From Planctomycetaceae bacterium (GTDB taxonomy: Bacteria; Planctomycetota; Planctomycetia; Pirellulales; Pirellulaceae): 41,956 nt of DNA. The notes beneath the pieces are model-generated. The model searched no databases and was not told where the DNA came from. It saw only the letters and a list, made by a program, of their open reading frames with translations. Below are positions 15,100 to 23,510 of the stretch, one piece after another. The stretch lies in the NCBI GenBank assembly GCA_012959465.1, contig DUDC01000034.1:1-41956 (forward strand), written 5' to 3'. The position numbers were made by a program, and so were the translations under genes. How positions within the stretch are numbered: position 1 is the first letter of the stretch; each line of letters begins with the position of its first letter.

Positions 15100-16653
15100 A
15101 TGAGAATAACCATGTCCCCGCCTGAAGAATGGCGATTGCCAACAGGGTTGCTGTGGCTCGTCTGGATTCTCGCAACGCCGCTCGCAGTCGCTGACGAAGT
15201 TCGTGTGGATGGAAACGGACCGAAAGCTGATCGACAAGTCAGCTTGTACGAGCGAGCCGTGCTGATCAAAGTCGAGGGTACGATCACTCCGTTCTTGGAG
15301 CAACATGTGCGCCGCAGTCTCGTTCGAGCGCGCAACCGAAAAGCGGACATCGTCATTATGGAAATCGATAGCCCGGGCGGGTATCTCGATTCCAGTCTCA
15401 ATCTGGCCAACATGATGGCGAAAATTGACTGGGCCACGACCGTCGCCTATGTGCCGAATCAGGCATTCAGTGGTGCCGCGATCATGTCGCTAGGCTGTCA
15501 ATATATTATTTTGCGCCCCGCCGCGCAATTCGGTGATGCCGGACCGATCTTTCAAGGCGAGGACGCCGCTTTCCGCCACGCTCCCGAAAAACTTCGTTCT
15601 GCGCTCGCCGTTCAATTGAGAGAGATTGCCAGTTCACAGGGTCGGTCGCCCGCGTTGGCCGAGGCGATGGTTGACATGAATCTCAAGGTCTTTCGTGTCC
15701 GCAATAAACAGACCGGCGAAGAGTTGATGATGACGGAACGGGAGTTGGGGGGTGTTGAGGATCCGGAACAATGGGAGACGATTCAACGAATTGCGGAGAC
15801 TGGTGATGGAAGATTCTTGACGCTCAATGGAAAGCGAACTGTTGAAATCGGACTCGGCGACGCCCTGGCCGACGATCTGCCGAGTTTGAAGACCCACTTG
15901 GGCATCGTTGGCGACGTTGAGACCATCGAGCGAAACAAACTCGACATCGCGGCCCTCATTCTGAATCATCCAGTCATTACCGGCCTGTTGGTTGTTGTCG
16001 GATTGGTCGCTCTGTTTGTCGAACTGAGTGCGCCTGGCATTGGAGTCGGCGGCATCATTTCCGCCGTCTGTTTCATGGTCTTTTTTTGGAGTCGGTTCCT
16101 CGGTGGGACTGCCGAATGGCTGGAAGTCATCTTGTTTCTCGGTGGATTGGTCTGCTTGGCTATGGAGTTCTTTGTCATCCCTGGTTTTGGTTTTGCGGGT
16201 GTCATCGGCACGCTCATGATGATAAGCAGCGTGATACTCGCTTCTCAATCATTCATCATTCCCAAGACCGACCGGCAGATCGCAGATTTTCGCGAATCGG
16301 TCATCGTCGCCGCCACGTCGGGGATCGTCTTCGCTGGTGCTGCCGTCTGGGTCACGCGACGCATCGGAAGAATTCCGATCCTCAGCCAATTGGCACTGCA
16401 GCCTCCTCCCACCGACGATGACAATATCGAATTGGGTCCGGTGGAGGACGCAACGAAACCAGCTCAACCCAACGAGTTACTTGTTGCTGTCGGCGACCGA
16501 GGAGTTGCCGAATCACCTCTGCGGCCGGCCGGTCGCGCCCTGTTCGGTGATGACTATGTGGACGTTGTCACCGATGGGACTTTCATCGACGCAGGCGACG
16601 CGGTTTGTGTCATTGAGTTGAGCGGGAACTGCGTGCGGGTGCGCAAGGTGTAA
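15100..16653 (+). CDS. nfeD: long NfeD membrane-bound ClpP-class serine protease
   Basis: Long-form NfeD: signal peptide (about 14-31), an extracytoplasmic ClpP-like protease domain (about 45-250), four or so C-terminal membrane segments (about 287-400) and a C-terminal OB-fold domain (RGVAESPLRPAGRALFGDDYVDVV ... VIELSGNCVRV). The protease region shows IMEIDSPGG and the serine motif AFSGAAIMSLG. NfeD proteins work with SPFH/stomatin-type membrane proteins in membrane quality control; no SPFH gene is adjacent here. Start at ATG 15100; ATG 15112, preceded by GAGATGAGA, is an equally good alternative. The open frame reaches back to 14599, but that part runs antisense to dgcN and lacks protein-like character. 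TACAAT at 14958 with TTGCTC at 14933 is a possible but weak promoter. Confidence 0.88.
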   Translation: MRITMSPPEEWRLPTGLLWLVWILATPLAVADEVRVDGNGPKADRQVSLYERAVLIKVEGTITPFLEQHVRRSLVRARNRKADIVIMEIDSPGGYLDSSLNLANMMAKIDWATTVAYVPNQAFSGAAIMSLGCQYIILRPAAQFGDAGPIFQGEDAAFRHAPEKLRSALAVQLREIASSQGRSPALAEAMVDMNLKVFRVRNKQTGEELMMTERELGGVEDPEQWETIQRIAETGDGRFLTLNGKRTVEIGLGDALADDLPSLKTHLGIVGDVETIERNKLDIAALILNHPVITGLLVVVGLVALFVELSAPGIGVGGIISAVCFMVFFWSRFLGGTAEWLEVILFLGGLVCLAMEFFVIPGFGFAGVIGTLMMISSVILASQSFIIPKTDRQIADFRESVIVAATSGIVFAGAAVWVTRRIGRIPILSQLALQPPPTDDDNIELGPVEDATKPAQPNELLVAVGDRGVAESPLRPAGRALFGDDYVDVVTDGTFIDAGDAVCVIELSGNCVRVRKV

Positions 16654-16701
16654 TTGGTCTCAACAGACACAGTGATTTGTTTTGCGGCGGTGTTGCACAA
16701 T

Positions 16702-16798
16702 CCCCGCCGGCCCTGTGCCGGTGGATTTTATTTGTGGTTTGGCAACTACCTTGCCAACAACACACTCCCCCAATTCCACCGGCACAGGACCGGTGGGG
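16702..16798. repeat. nested inverted-repeat element
   Basis: Outer arms of 24 bases (16702-16725, CCCCGCCGGCCCTGTGCCGG... and 16775-16798, TCCACCGGCACAGGACCGGT...) pair with two mismatches; inside lies a perfect 7-base hairpin, TTGGCAA-ctacc-TTGCCAA (16739-16757). It fills the gap between the convergent nfeD and ilvE genes. It looks like a dispersed palindromic (REP- or MITE-like) unit that may also stop transcription from both sides. No coding frame of note. Confidence 0.75.
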
Positions 16799-16857
16799 TA
16801 AAGCACAAGGTCGCGTGAACGACGTGGGAGAATGGGATTGGCCACCGCCGCCTCGCG

Positions 16858-17715
16858 TTAGTTGCGAGTCAACTCATGAAATGAGCTGATAAGCTCCTTG
16901 GTGATTTCCCCAGGATGTCCGTTTCCAATCGGGCGGTTGTCGACCTTCACCACGGGTATCACCTCGGCGGCCGTTCCTGTCAGAAAGCACTCATCCGCGA
17001 TGAACACGTCATGTCGAGTGAGCGCCAATTCGCGAACTGTATAACCGGCTGCTCGGGCTAACTCGATCACTACATCACGAGTGATACCGCCCAGGATTCC
17101 GGAGTCAAGACTCGGTGTGAGAATCTCTTTTCCTTTCACCAGGAAGAGATTGTCACCGGTACACTCAGCCACTTCACCCTTGTGATTTAGCATCAGCGCT
17201 TCGACGCATCCAGCTTGCAGGCCTTCGATTTTGGCCAGGATGTTGTTGAGATAGTTCAGGGACTTGATTCGGGGGTTTAATGCTGCCGGATGATTGCGAA
17301 CCGTGCTTACGGTCACGATCTCCAATCCGTTCTCATAGTATTCGGCGGGGTACAATGTGATTCGATCGGCAATAACAATCACTTGCGGGTCCGAGGTGCG
17401 GTTGGGATCAATGCCAAGTGACCCAGCTCCGCGAGTCACCATCAGCCGCACATAGCCGTCCTCAATCCCATTCTCATGCAGGGTCGCATTCACTGCGGCC
17501 GTCATTTCGGTCATGGATATCGGGATCGTCAAGCAAATGGCGTTGGCGGATTCCCAGAGACGCTTGAGATGCTCGTTCAACCGGAAGGCCTTGCCTCCGT
17601 AGCTGCGAATCCCTTCAAAGACGCCATCCCCGTAGAGCAGACCGTGGTCATAGACGCTGATTTTGGCGTCTTGTTTGTCGAAGTACGTGCCGTTGATGTA
17701 GACCTTAAGCGACAT
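16858..17715 (-). CDS. ilvE: branched-chain amino acid aminotransferase (class IV)
   Basis: PLP enzyme exchanging amino groups between Leu/Ile/Val (or their keto acids) and glutamate. The fold-type IV marks are present: VYDHGLLYGDGVFEGIR (21-37), the PLP lysine K151 in RIKSLNYLNN, the block GEVAECTGDNLFLVK and the phosphate-binding LDSGILGGITRD, then FLTGTAAEVIPV. Length (285) fits the short bacterial IlvE/D-amino acid transaminase group, so a D-amino acid role cannot be excluded from motifs alone. I start at ATG 17715 because AGGAG lies five bases upstream; an in-frame start at 17739 would add eight unconserved residues. A perfect AT-rich palindrome lies ~60 bases upstream. Confidence 0.9.
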   Translation of the reverse strand: MSLKVYINGTYFDKQDAKISVYDHGLLYGDGVFEGIRSYGGKAFRLNEHLKRLWESANAICLTIPISMTEMTAAVNATLHENGIEDGYVRLMVTRGAGSLGIDPNRTSDPQVIVIADRITLYPAEYYENGLEIVTVSTVRNHPAALNPRIKSLNYLNNILAKIEGLQAGCVEALMLNHKGEVAECTGDNLFLVKGKEILTPSLDSGILGGITRDVVIELARAAGYTVRELALTRHDVFIADECFLTGTAAEVIPVVKVDNRPIGNGHPGEITKELISSFHELTRN

Positions 17716-17776
17716 AAATCTCCTGCCCGACATGGACACGTTCGATTTGACCGCGCCGCCGCATCACCCTCTGGAT

Positions 17777-17790
17777 GCTTAAATTTAAGC
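17777..17790. promoter_or_regulatory. perfect palindrome GCTTAAATTTAAGC upstream of ilvE
   Basis: A 14-base perfect palindrome centred about 70 bases ahead of the ilvE start, in the 92-base gap behind lolD. Its symmetry and position fit a dimeric repressor or activator site. No regulator is known for it here and I see no clear -10/-35 pair, so the role is inferred. Confidence 0.35.
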
Positions 17791-17807
17791 GGAGCCACTG
17801 GTTGCGG

Positions 17808-18638
17808 TCAACCGTGCCCTGGTGATGAATTCTGAACACGACCCTCGACCAACTGGACGGTTCGATCAGCGGATGCCGCGATCGCCTGGTCATGCGTGAC
17901 CATGACTATAGTTAGGTCATCCTGCTGATTCAAGCGGCGAAGAATCGCCATAACGTCGTCACCGTTCTTGCGATCCAAGTTACCTGTGGGCTCGTCAGCC
18001 AGCAGTAGCTTCGGCTGGGCCATCAATGCTCGCGCAATTGCTGCCCTTTGCATCTCGCCGCCGGAAAGTTCGCTAGGGCGATGCCGCAACCGATCCTCCA
18101 AACCCACCATTGCGAGCAACTCAATCGCTCGTTTCTTGGCGTGAGCACGTGTCCGCCAGTAGGAGAAAACTCCCTGGTCGATCAGAGTCGGCATCAGTAC
18201 GTTTTCGAGCGCCGTGAATTCCGGCAGCAAATGATAAAACTGAAAGATGATTCCGATGTCGCGGTTGCGGATGGTGTCGCGTTGACGACTCGGAAGGTTG
18301 TCGATCCGCCGCCCGTCGAAGTGAACTTCCCCGTGGTCCGGCTGATCGAGCGTCGCCAATAGGTGTAGCAACGTGCTCTTGCCGCAACCGCTCTGCCCAA
18401 CAATTGCTGTCAGTTGCCCCTGGTGGACTTGTATGTCGACCTCTCGAAGAACACGGATCTCATTCTTACCTTTGTGGAAGCTCTTTTTGAGAGCCTTCGT
18501 CTGCAAGATCACTCGTGCATCGCACGACTTCCCGTGTGGTCGGCCGGAATCGGCCGGCGCCGAATTTGTGAACTTCACGTGAGGCCCACCTGTGTTGCCA
18601 CGAGCAGATCGTCGTTTGGGTTGTGTTGTGTTACTCAT
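17808..18638 (-). CDS. lolD: lipoprotein-release ABC transporter ATP-binding protein LolD
   Basis: Energises extraction of lipoproteins from the inner membrane with a LolC/LolE-type permease, here encoded directly upstream. Walker A is GQSGCGKST, the Q-loop is IFQFYHLLPEFTALENV (typical of the LolD/MacB group), the signature is LSGGEMQRAAIARAL, and Walker B is LLLADEPTGNLD. The ATG at 18638 overlaps the permease stop (TATGAGTAA), giving 276 residues with an unusual ~48-residue basic, Ser/Gly-rich N-terminal extension before the ABC domain begins at VILQTKALKKSF. An earlier start at 18707 would overlap the permease more and is unlikely. Confidence 0.9.
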   Translation of the reverse strand: MSNTTQPKRRSARGNTGGPHVKFTNSAPADSGRPHGKSCDARVILQTKALKKSFHKGKNEIRVLREVDIQVHQGQLTAIVGQSGCGKSTLLHLLATLDQPDHGEVHFDGRRIDNLPSRQRDTIRNRDIGIIFQFYHLLPEFTALENVLMPTLIDQGVFSYWRTRAHAKKRAIELLAMVGLEDRLRHRPSELSGGEMQRAAIARALMAQPKLLLADEPTGNLDRKNGDDVMAILRRLNQQDDLTIVMVTHDQAIAASADRTVQLVEGRVQNSSPGHG

Positions 18639-20172
18639 AGCGGAGTGCCTCGACGGGATGGAGACGAGCGGCCCGGACCGCGGGAAGGACGCTGGCCATG
18701 ACGGCAATTAACGTGGCGCCCGCCACAACAAGAAAGACAGTCGATGGATGAATGATCGTTGGGATTTGTTCGAAGTAATAAACGGTGGGATCAAAAACCT
18801 CTCTCTTGGTCACAAGCTCGATCAGATCGGCCACATCGTTGATGTAGGCCACAAAGATCAAACCCAAGATCATTCCCGCACCAGAGCCCACGATGCCGAG
18901 GGACAATCCATAACCCAAGAAGATGCTCATCACACCTCGACTTGGAGCTCCCAACGACTTGAGAATACCGATATCGCGAGTCTTCTCGACGACAATCATG
19001 AAGAACGTGGCCAAGATTCCAAAACCTGCCACAGCGATAATTAGAAATAGGAGTATGTTCAACAGTGTCGTTTCCAGTTCGACTGCAGCCAACAGTGGCG
19101 CCTGCATGTCGGTCCAGGCCTGGACACGAAAATAGGGTGCTCGATCGGCAGGGAAATAGGACTGCAATTTATCGCGGGTCTCTATGAGGTTCACGCCGGC
19201 CTGTAGCTTTAGCTGGATCGAAGTTACAGCCTTGCCCTCGCTGGAGATCATTCCTCGCAGGTGTTGCAAATCTTGCTGACGAACGAATGCAAAACTAAAG
19301 TCGTATTCGCTCATCTTGCTTTCATAAAAATCGACGACTGTGAATGGCGCTGTCTCGGCTCGCGGAGGCGATGCCGCGGTGGGAAACGTCAATTGCACGT
19401 CATCGCCCGGTTGAAGAATGAACACGTCGTGAACTTCGCTGCTTTTTCCGTCTTCGGATTCGAACCGTTTTCGCTGCGATCCGATCCCAATTCCCAAGAT
19501 GATTCCCGCATGCTGGTCCCGCATCGGGTTGAAGGTGACCGCCTCTTCGAGCGTGTTCGCGTAGGGATCCACCGGTCCCGCTTCGTCCTCACTTGCCGTA
19601 TCCGTTAGTTCCGCCTCGGCAGACGCCTCGCGGATCGCGGCTTCCCAACTCGCCTTGCGACGACGGTAGTCCCATCCAGCATCCTCCGGGAAATCGTCCC
19701 GAAGCACACCGTCGTCGTCCAAACCGTATCCACCTTCGCGGAGAAGGAAAGAGAGTTGCTTGCGGTTCTCCGGGTGCAGCACGTACTCGGCAAAGTCGCT
19801 GACCTCGGCGTACGTATCCACATCAATCCCGATAATGCTCAACTGCCGAGTGTAGATGTATCCACCGAGATCGGCAGTCAACATGGCCGGTACGTGAACG
19901 GTTGTGGTGATCTGCTTTAGATCGTCGCCCAACAGCTCCCGAATCTCGTCGCAGTAGTGCTCCGAGTCTTGGAATCCCATCAGCAGATCGGGACCCTCGA
20001 TCACGATATCGGAGAGCATCCCGTTCAGACGCTGGTTCATCTCGTGGGTGAACCCGGCCATCACACTGTTGACGATGATCAGGGTGGCCACTCCAAGAGT
20101 GACACTAATCACCGAGGCCAAGGCAATGTACCTGGTTCGCAGGTATCGCCAAGCCAAAATTAGTTTGTACAT
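18631..20172 (-). CDS. lolC: lipoprotein-release ABC permease, LolC/LolE type
   Basis: 513 residues: one N-terminal membrane helix (about 12-40, YIALASVISVTLGVATLIIV), a large periplasmic MacB-like domain, and three C-terminal helices (around 375-400, 425-450 and 475-500) with the FtsX-type block MIVVEKTRDIGILKSLGAPSR and the ending RAARLHPVEALRYE. This single permease with LolD probably forms a homodimer-type LolCDE equivalent. The periplasmic domain carries an acidic stretch (about 170-215) not present in E. coli LolC. Start ATG 20172 has AAGGA six bases upstream; the TTG and GTG just before it are less likely. Its last bases overlap lolD. lysS is upstream on the same strand, 107 bases away. 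Confidence 0.88.
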   Translation of the reverse strand: MYKLILAWRYLRTRYIALASVISVTLGVATLIIVNSVMAGFTHEMNQRLNGMLSDIVIEGPDLLMGFQDSEHYCDEIRELLGDDLKQITTTVHVPAMLTADLGGYIYTRQLSIIGIDVDTYAEVSDFAEYVLHPENRKQLSFLLREGGYGLDDDGVLRDDFPEDAGWDYRRRKASWEAAIREASAEAELTDTASEDEAGPVDPYANTLEEAVTFNPMRDQHAGIILGIGIGSQRKRFESEDGKSSEVHDVFILQPGDDVQLTFPTAASPPRAETAPFTVVDFYESKMSEYDFSFAFVRQQDLQHLRGMISSEGKAVTSIQLKLQAGVNLIETRDKLQSYFPADRAPYFRVQAWTDMQAPLLAAVELETTLLNILLFLIIAVAGFGILATFFMIVVEKTRDIGILKSLGAPSRGVMSIFLGYGLSLGIVGSGAGMILGLIFVAYINDVADLIELVTKREVFDPTVYYFEQIPTIIHPSTVFLVVAGATLIAVMASVLPAVRAARLHPVEALRYE

Positions 20173-20279
20173 CACCAATCCTTTGGTTCATCATGGTTCA
20201 TCCGTGACCCGTGCAACCGACCAATCCGCGGCCCGCATGAGCGGCCTAGATAGAAGTCTGAAAGGTTGTACGCAGCATT

Positions 20280-21848
20280 CTAAGCTTCGGGTCGCAAAAG
20301 AGGGAATAGAATTACGTCGCGAATCGAGGTGGAATTGGTCAGCAACATGACCAATCGGTCGATCCCGACGCCTAACCCCCCCGTCGGAGGCATCCCATTC
20401 CGCAACGCGCGAACGAAATCGTGGTCCATTTTGGCCATCGAGTCCTCGTCAGACAGCCCGGCAAGTTGGGTCTTGAAGAGCTTTTCCTGCAAATCTGGGT
20501 CGTTTAACTCGGTGTAGGCGTTCGCGATTTCCATACCGTGCACAAACAACTCGAATCGTTCCGCGATGTGCGGAACGCCGGCCTTTCGCTTGGTCAACGG
20601 ACAGATACTCGCCGGATAGTCGATCACGAAAATTGGGCCGACCAACGAATCCTCGACCTTCTCTTCGAAGATCTCGTTCTTCACGACGTCCAAGTGGCGA
20701 CCCTCAACATCTATCTGCAGCGACTTCGCCAACTCGATGACGGCCGACTCATCCTCTGGATCCACACCCGTCTGTTCAGTAAATAGTTCGCTATACGTTC
20801 GCCGTTCGAATGGTGCCGTGAAGTCGATTTCCAGGTCGCCCCATGGCAACTTGGACTCACCGCCAATGGCTTGAATCGCGTTGACGATGATCGCTTCGGT
20901 AAGGTCCATCATCGAGCGATAGTCACCGTACGCTTGGTAAACCTCGAGCATCGTAAACTCAGGGTTGTGTTTCGGACTGATCCCCTCGTTGCGATAGACT
21001 CGACCGAGTTCGTAGACACGTTCCATGCCTCCGACCAGCAGTCGTTTTAGATGGAGTTCAAGGGCAATCCGCATGTGGAGTTCGAGGTCGAGCGTGTTGT
21101 GGTGTGTCACAAAGGGCCGTGCCGCCGCACCACCGGCGATGGCATGCAGCGTGGGACCTTCGATTTCACAAAACCCCTGGGCATTGAGCGTGTTACGGAC
21201 CGACGCGACGATCTTGGTTCGTTTGAGGAATCGTTCGCGGACACCTTCGGTGTAACAGAGATCTAGATAGCGACGTCGTTGTCGCAACTCGACGTCGACC
21301 AATCCGGCGTGCTTGTCCGGCGGTGGTTCGAGAGACTTGGAATGAAAGTGGAGTCCTTCCGCGAAGACGGTCAATTCACCCGTGTTCGTGCGTCCCAGGC
21401 GGCCATCAAAACCGACGAGGTCACCCAGATCGAAGCACTGAGCCAGTTCCCAGTTTGCCTCGCCAACTTGTTTCTTCCCGATAAAGATCTGGATTCCGCC
21501 CGTCCAATCTTCAATGTTCAAGAAAATCAGTTTTCCGGTGGGTCGCTTCAACATGATTCGACCGGCGATCCGTACTTTCGGTCCGATTTCGCTACCGGGG
21601 CCGTGGTCTGACTTCCATTGACGGTACTCCACTGGCTCCTCCGCTTCAAAATCGGGCAGAGGAAGCAATTCGCCGTTCTCGACCTGGAACTGAACTTCCG
21701 CGGATCGAGCCCTGACGTCGCCGATAAGCAGGCGATCATCGAAACGACTTCCCCAGGGATCGTGCCCTAGAGCAACGATCTTGTCGATGTTGTTTCGACG
21801 GGCAGCTTCGTGAAAGCCAGGAGAATCTTCAGCGAGCGTTTCAGACAT
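20280..21848 (-). CDS. lysS: lysyl-tRNA synthetase, class II
   Basis: Charges tRNA-Lys. 522 residues with the N-terminal OB-fold anticodon-binding domain (VRIAGRIMLKRPTGKLIFLNI), class II motif 1 around the ERFLKRTKIVASVRN helix, motif 2 in VYRNEGISPKHNPEFTMLE and motif 3 in GLGVGIDRLVMLLTNS ... IRDVILFP. The start at ATG 21848 gives MSETLAEDSP, and the homology begins within 20 residues. Position upstream of the lolC-lolD pair on the same strand suggests possible co-transcription. Confidence 0.97.
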   Translation of the reverse strand: MSETLAEDSPGFHEAARRNNIDKIVALGHDPWGSRFDDRLLIGDVRARSAEVQFQVENGELLPLPDFEAEEPVEYRQWKSDHGPGSEIGPKVRIAGRIMLKRPTGKLIFLNIEDWTGGIQIFIGKKQVGEANWELAQCFDLGDLVGFDGRLGRTNTGELTVFAEGLHFHSKSLEPPPDKHAGLVDVELRQRRRYLDLCYTEGVRERFLKRTKIVASVRNTLNAQGFCEIEGPTLHAIAGGAAARPFVTHHNTLDLELHMRIALELHLKRLLVGGMERVYELGRVYRNEGISPKHNPEFTMLEVYQAYGDYRSMMDLTEAIIVNAIQAIGGESKLPWGDLEIDFTAPFERRTYSELFTEQTGVDPEDESAVIELAKSLQIDVEGRHLDVVKNEIFEEKVEDSLVGPIFVIDYPASICPLTKRKAGVPHIAERFELFVHGMEIANAYTELNDPDLQEKLFKTQLAGLSDEDSMAKMDHDFVRALRNGMPPTGGLGVGIDRLVMLLTNSTSIRDVILFPLLRPEA

Positions 21849-21984
21849 GGTTCGTGGAACCCAAATTCATGGTCGTGTGATGATCGGTGTTTTTCGGACC
21901 CAATCGATGTGAATCGCACAAAATAACACAACGGAAAAAGTTACGCATCCCGAGGGGCCTGTTTCCGGCAGGACCGCACCGATT

Positions 21985-23283
21985 CTATTTCCCGCTTTCT
22001 CGTTGTTGTTTGTTCCACTGCTCGAGCTTCTCTCTCACGCCTGGCACAATGCGAACGGCGTTTCCGTGATAGACCCTCTTCAGTACGTCGTCGGGCAGGA
22101 AAATCCCGTAGATGTTCCACAATCCCTGCGGGGGAAATTCCTTTTCCGAGTACGGGAAATACTCGTCGCGAGTCTCGAGAAATCGCCAATAGAGGCGAAT
22201 TCGCTGTTCAGGCCAGGGGCCATCGGTCCCAAACAGCACGCGATCGGAGTATTTAACGATGAAATCTCGAGTCGTATAAGGCTGTCGCCCCAACTCGCCA
22301 ATTCTCGAGGCAAACTCGACATGCAAATTGGGGAGTTGGTCTAGCCATTTCGAAACGACGGCTAAGTCCTCGGAGTTGTTGGCCACGTGGGCGCCAATGA
22401 ATATCGTGCGAGGATGTCGGCGGATCACACGATTTCGCGCGGCCAATAATTCGTCGCGAGACGGATACCGGTCGCCGAAAAAACTCCAGTCAGGATGGCG
22501 ACTCAATTCCTCCCAGCGTTCATTTTTTTCGTTAATCGGTTGAAAAAATGCCACGGGGTCGGCGGTATGAAGGATGATCGGCAGACCGAGTTGACCACAT
22601 TCGCGCCAAATCGGATCCCAGCGTGGGTCGTCGATCCTAATCAGCGTTCCGTCGGGGTTGCGATATTTGAGCCCAAACTGTTTAAACAGCTTGACGCCAC
22701 TGACTCCTCGTCGCTTGGCATCTCGTAGGCGTTCGATGGTGTTGCGAGCAAAGTCCTCACGATGGCAGGCCCAAGTCTCCGGCGCATCGATCGTTCCGCT
22801 TCCCTGCCAGTCAATGTTGGAGAAGATGACGAACCGATCACGATATTTCGTCCACAGGTAGTCCTGGTGTTCTTGCAGTTCATCGCCCCAACGGCCGTCG
22901 AGACTGACACAAAGTGCGATCTGGTTACGGTCCATCAGCTGCACGAAAGCATCGAGGGCTTCTGGCGAGTGTCGGAGCCGGTACCGAAAATGAGAATGAA
23001 CATCAACTACGGGGAACTTAGCCTTGCGAAGCGGAGTCTTGGCGACTTGCATTGCTGTCTGTGGTCGAAAATTCCTTAACAGCAGTTCCCGTCCGTCACG
23101 ACCGTCGAGCGGTGTGTCGGCCCGTGTGTTGCCCGCTGGCGGGGAGGAAATTGGTTGAGCCAGCAAGGTGGCCGGCATCGACGCCACGGCGCTCCAGAAG
23201 CAGAGCAATCGAGTCGCGGCGAAGAGCAGAATAAGTGTTCGGCACCGATGACAACCCTGCGCAGGGTGAGTGATTCCCAACAT
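21985..23283 (-). CDS. exported amidohydrolase-family metal-dependent hydrolase
   Basis: 432 residues of the Amidohydrolase_2 (COG2159) type, a TIM barrel with metal ligands in VVDVHSHF (HxH), a His in IILHTADP, a His in FIGAHVANN and the Asp in LFGTDGPW. The substrate is unknown; relatives include decarboxylases and hydrolases. I start at ATG 23283, because the following 45 residues form a basic-hydrophobic signal (TLILLFAATRLLCFWSAVAS); the frame is open for 40 more codons, but these read as noise. Several ORFs on the opposite strand are shadows. It precedes lysS by 136 bases on the same strand with no visible functional link. Confidence 0.82.
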   Translation of the reverse strand: MLGITHPAQGCHRCRTLILLFAATRLLCFWSAVASMPATLLAQPISSPPAGNTRADTPLDGRDGRELLLRNFRPQTAMQVAKTPLRKAKFPVVDVHSHFRYRLRHSPEALDAFVQLMDRNQIALCVSLDGRWGDELQEHQDYLWTKYRDRFVIFSNIDWQGSGTIDAPETWACHREDFARNTIERLRDAKRRGVSGVKLFKQFGLKYRNPDGTLIRIDDPRWDPIWRECGQLGLPIILHTADPVAFFQPINEKNERWEELSRHPDWSFFGDRYPSRDELLAARNRVIRRHPRTIFIGAHVANNSEDLAVVSKWLDQLPNLHVEFASRIGELGRQPYTTRDFIVKYSDRVLFGTDGPWPEQRIRLYWRFLETRDEYFPYSEKEFPPQGLWNIYGIFLPDDVLKRVYHGNAVRIVPGVREKLEQWNKQQRESGK

Positions 23284-23510
23284 GGATATCCGTCTCTGTT
23301 TTGGATGCATTTTTGCGAAGTATTCACCAAGCGTATCATAATGGTGCGACAATGTGATTCCGCCGGGCAGTTCGAGCCAACGTCTTGCCTGCTCCTGCTC
23401 CAAAACTGTAGAGTGTTGGATCTATTTATTCACACAAAGCCGCCAAGACACGAAGTGTTCTTAGACACCGATCATGACTGGCGGATTTTTGCTAACATAG
23501 TCTCTGTTGT

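Noticed and set aside
20173..20279. tRNA gene candidate between lysS and lolC
   Set aside because: The gap has neither the T-arm GTTCRA pattern nor a cloverleaf arrangement.
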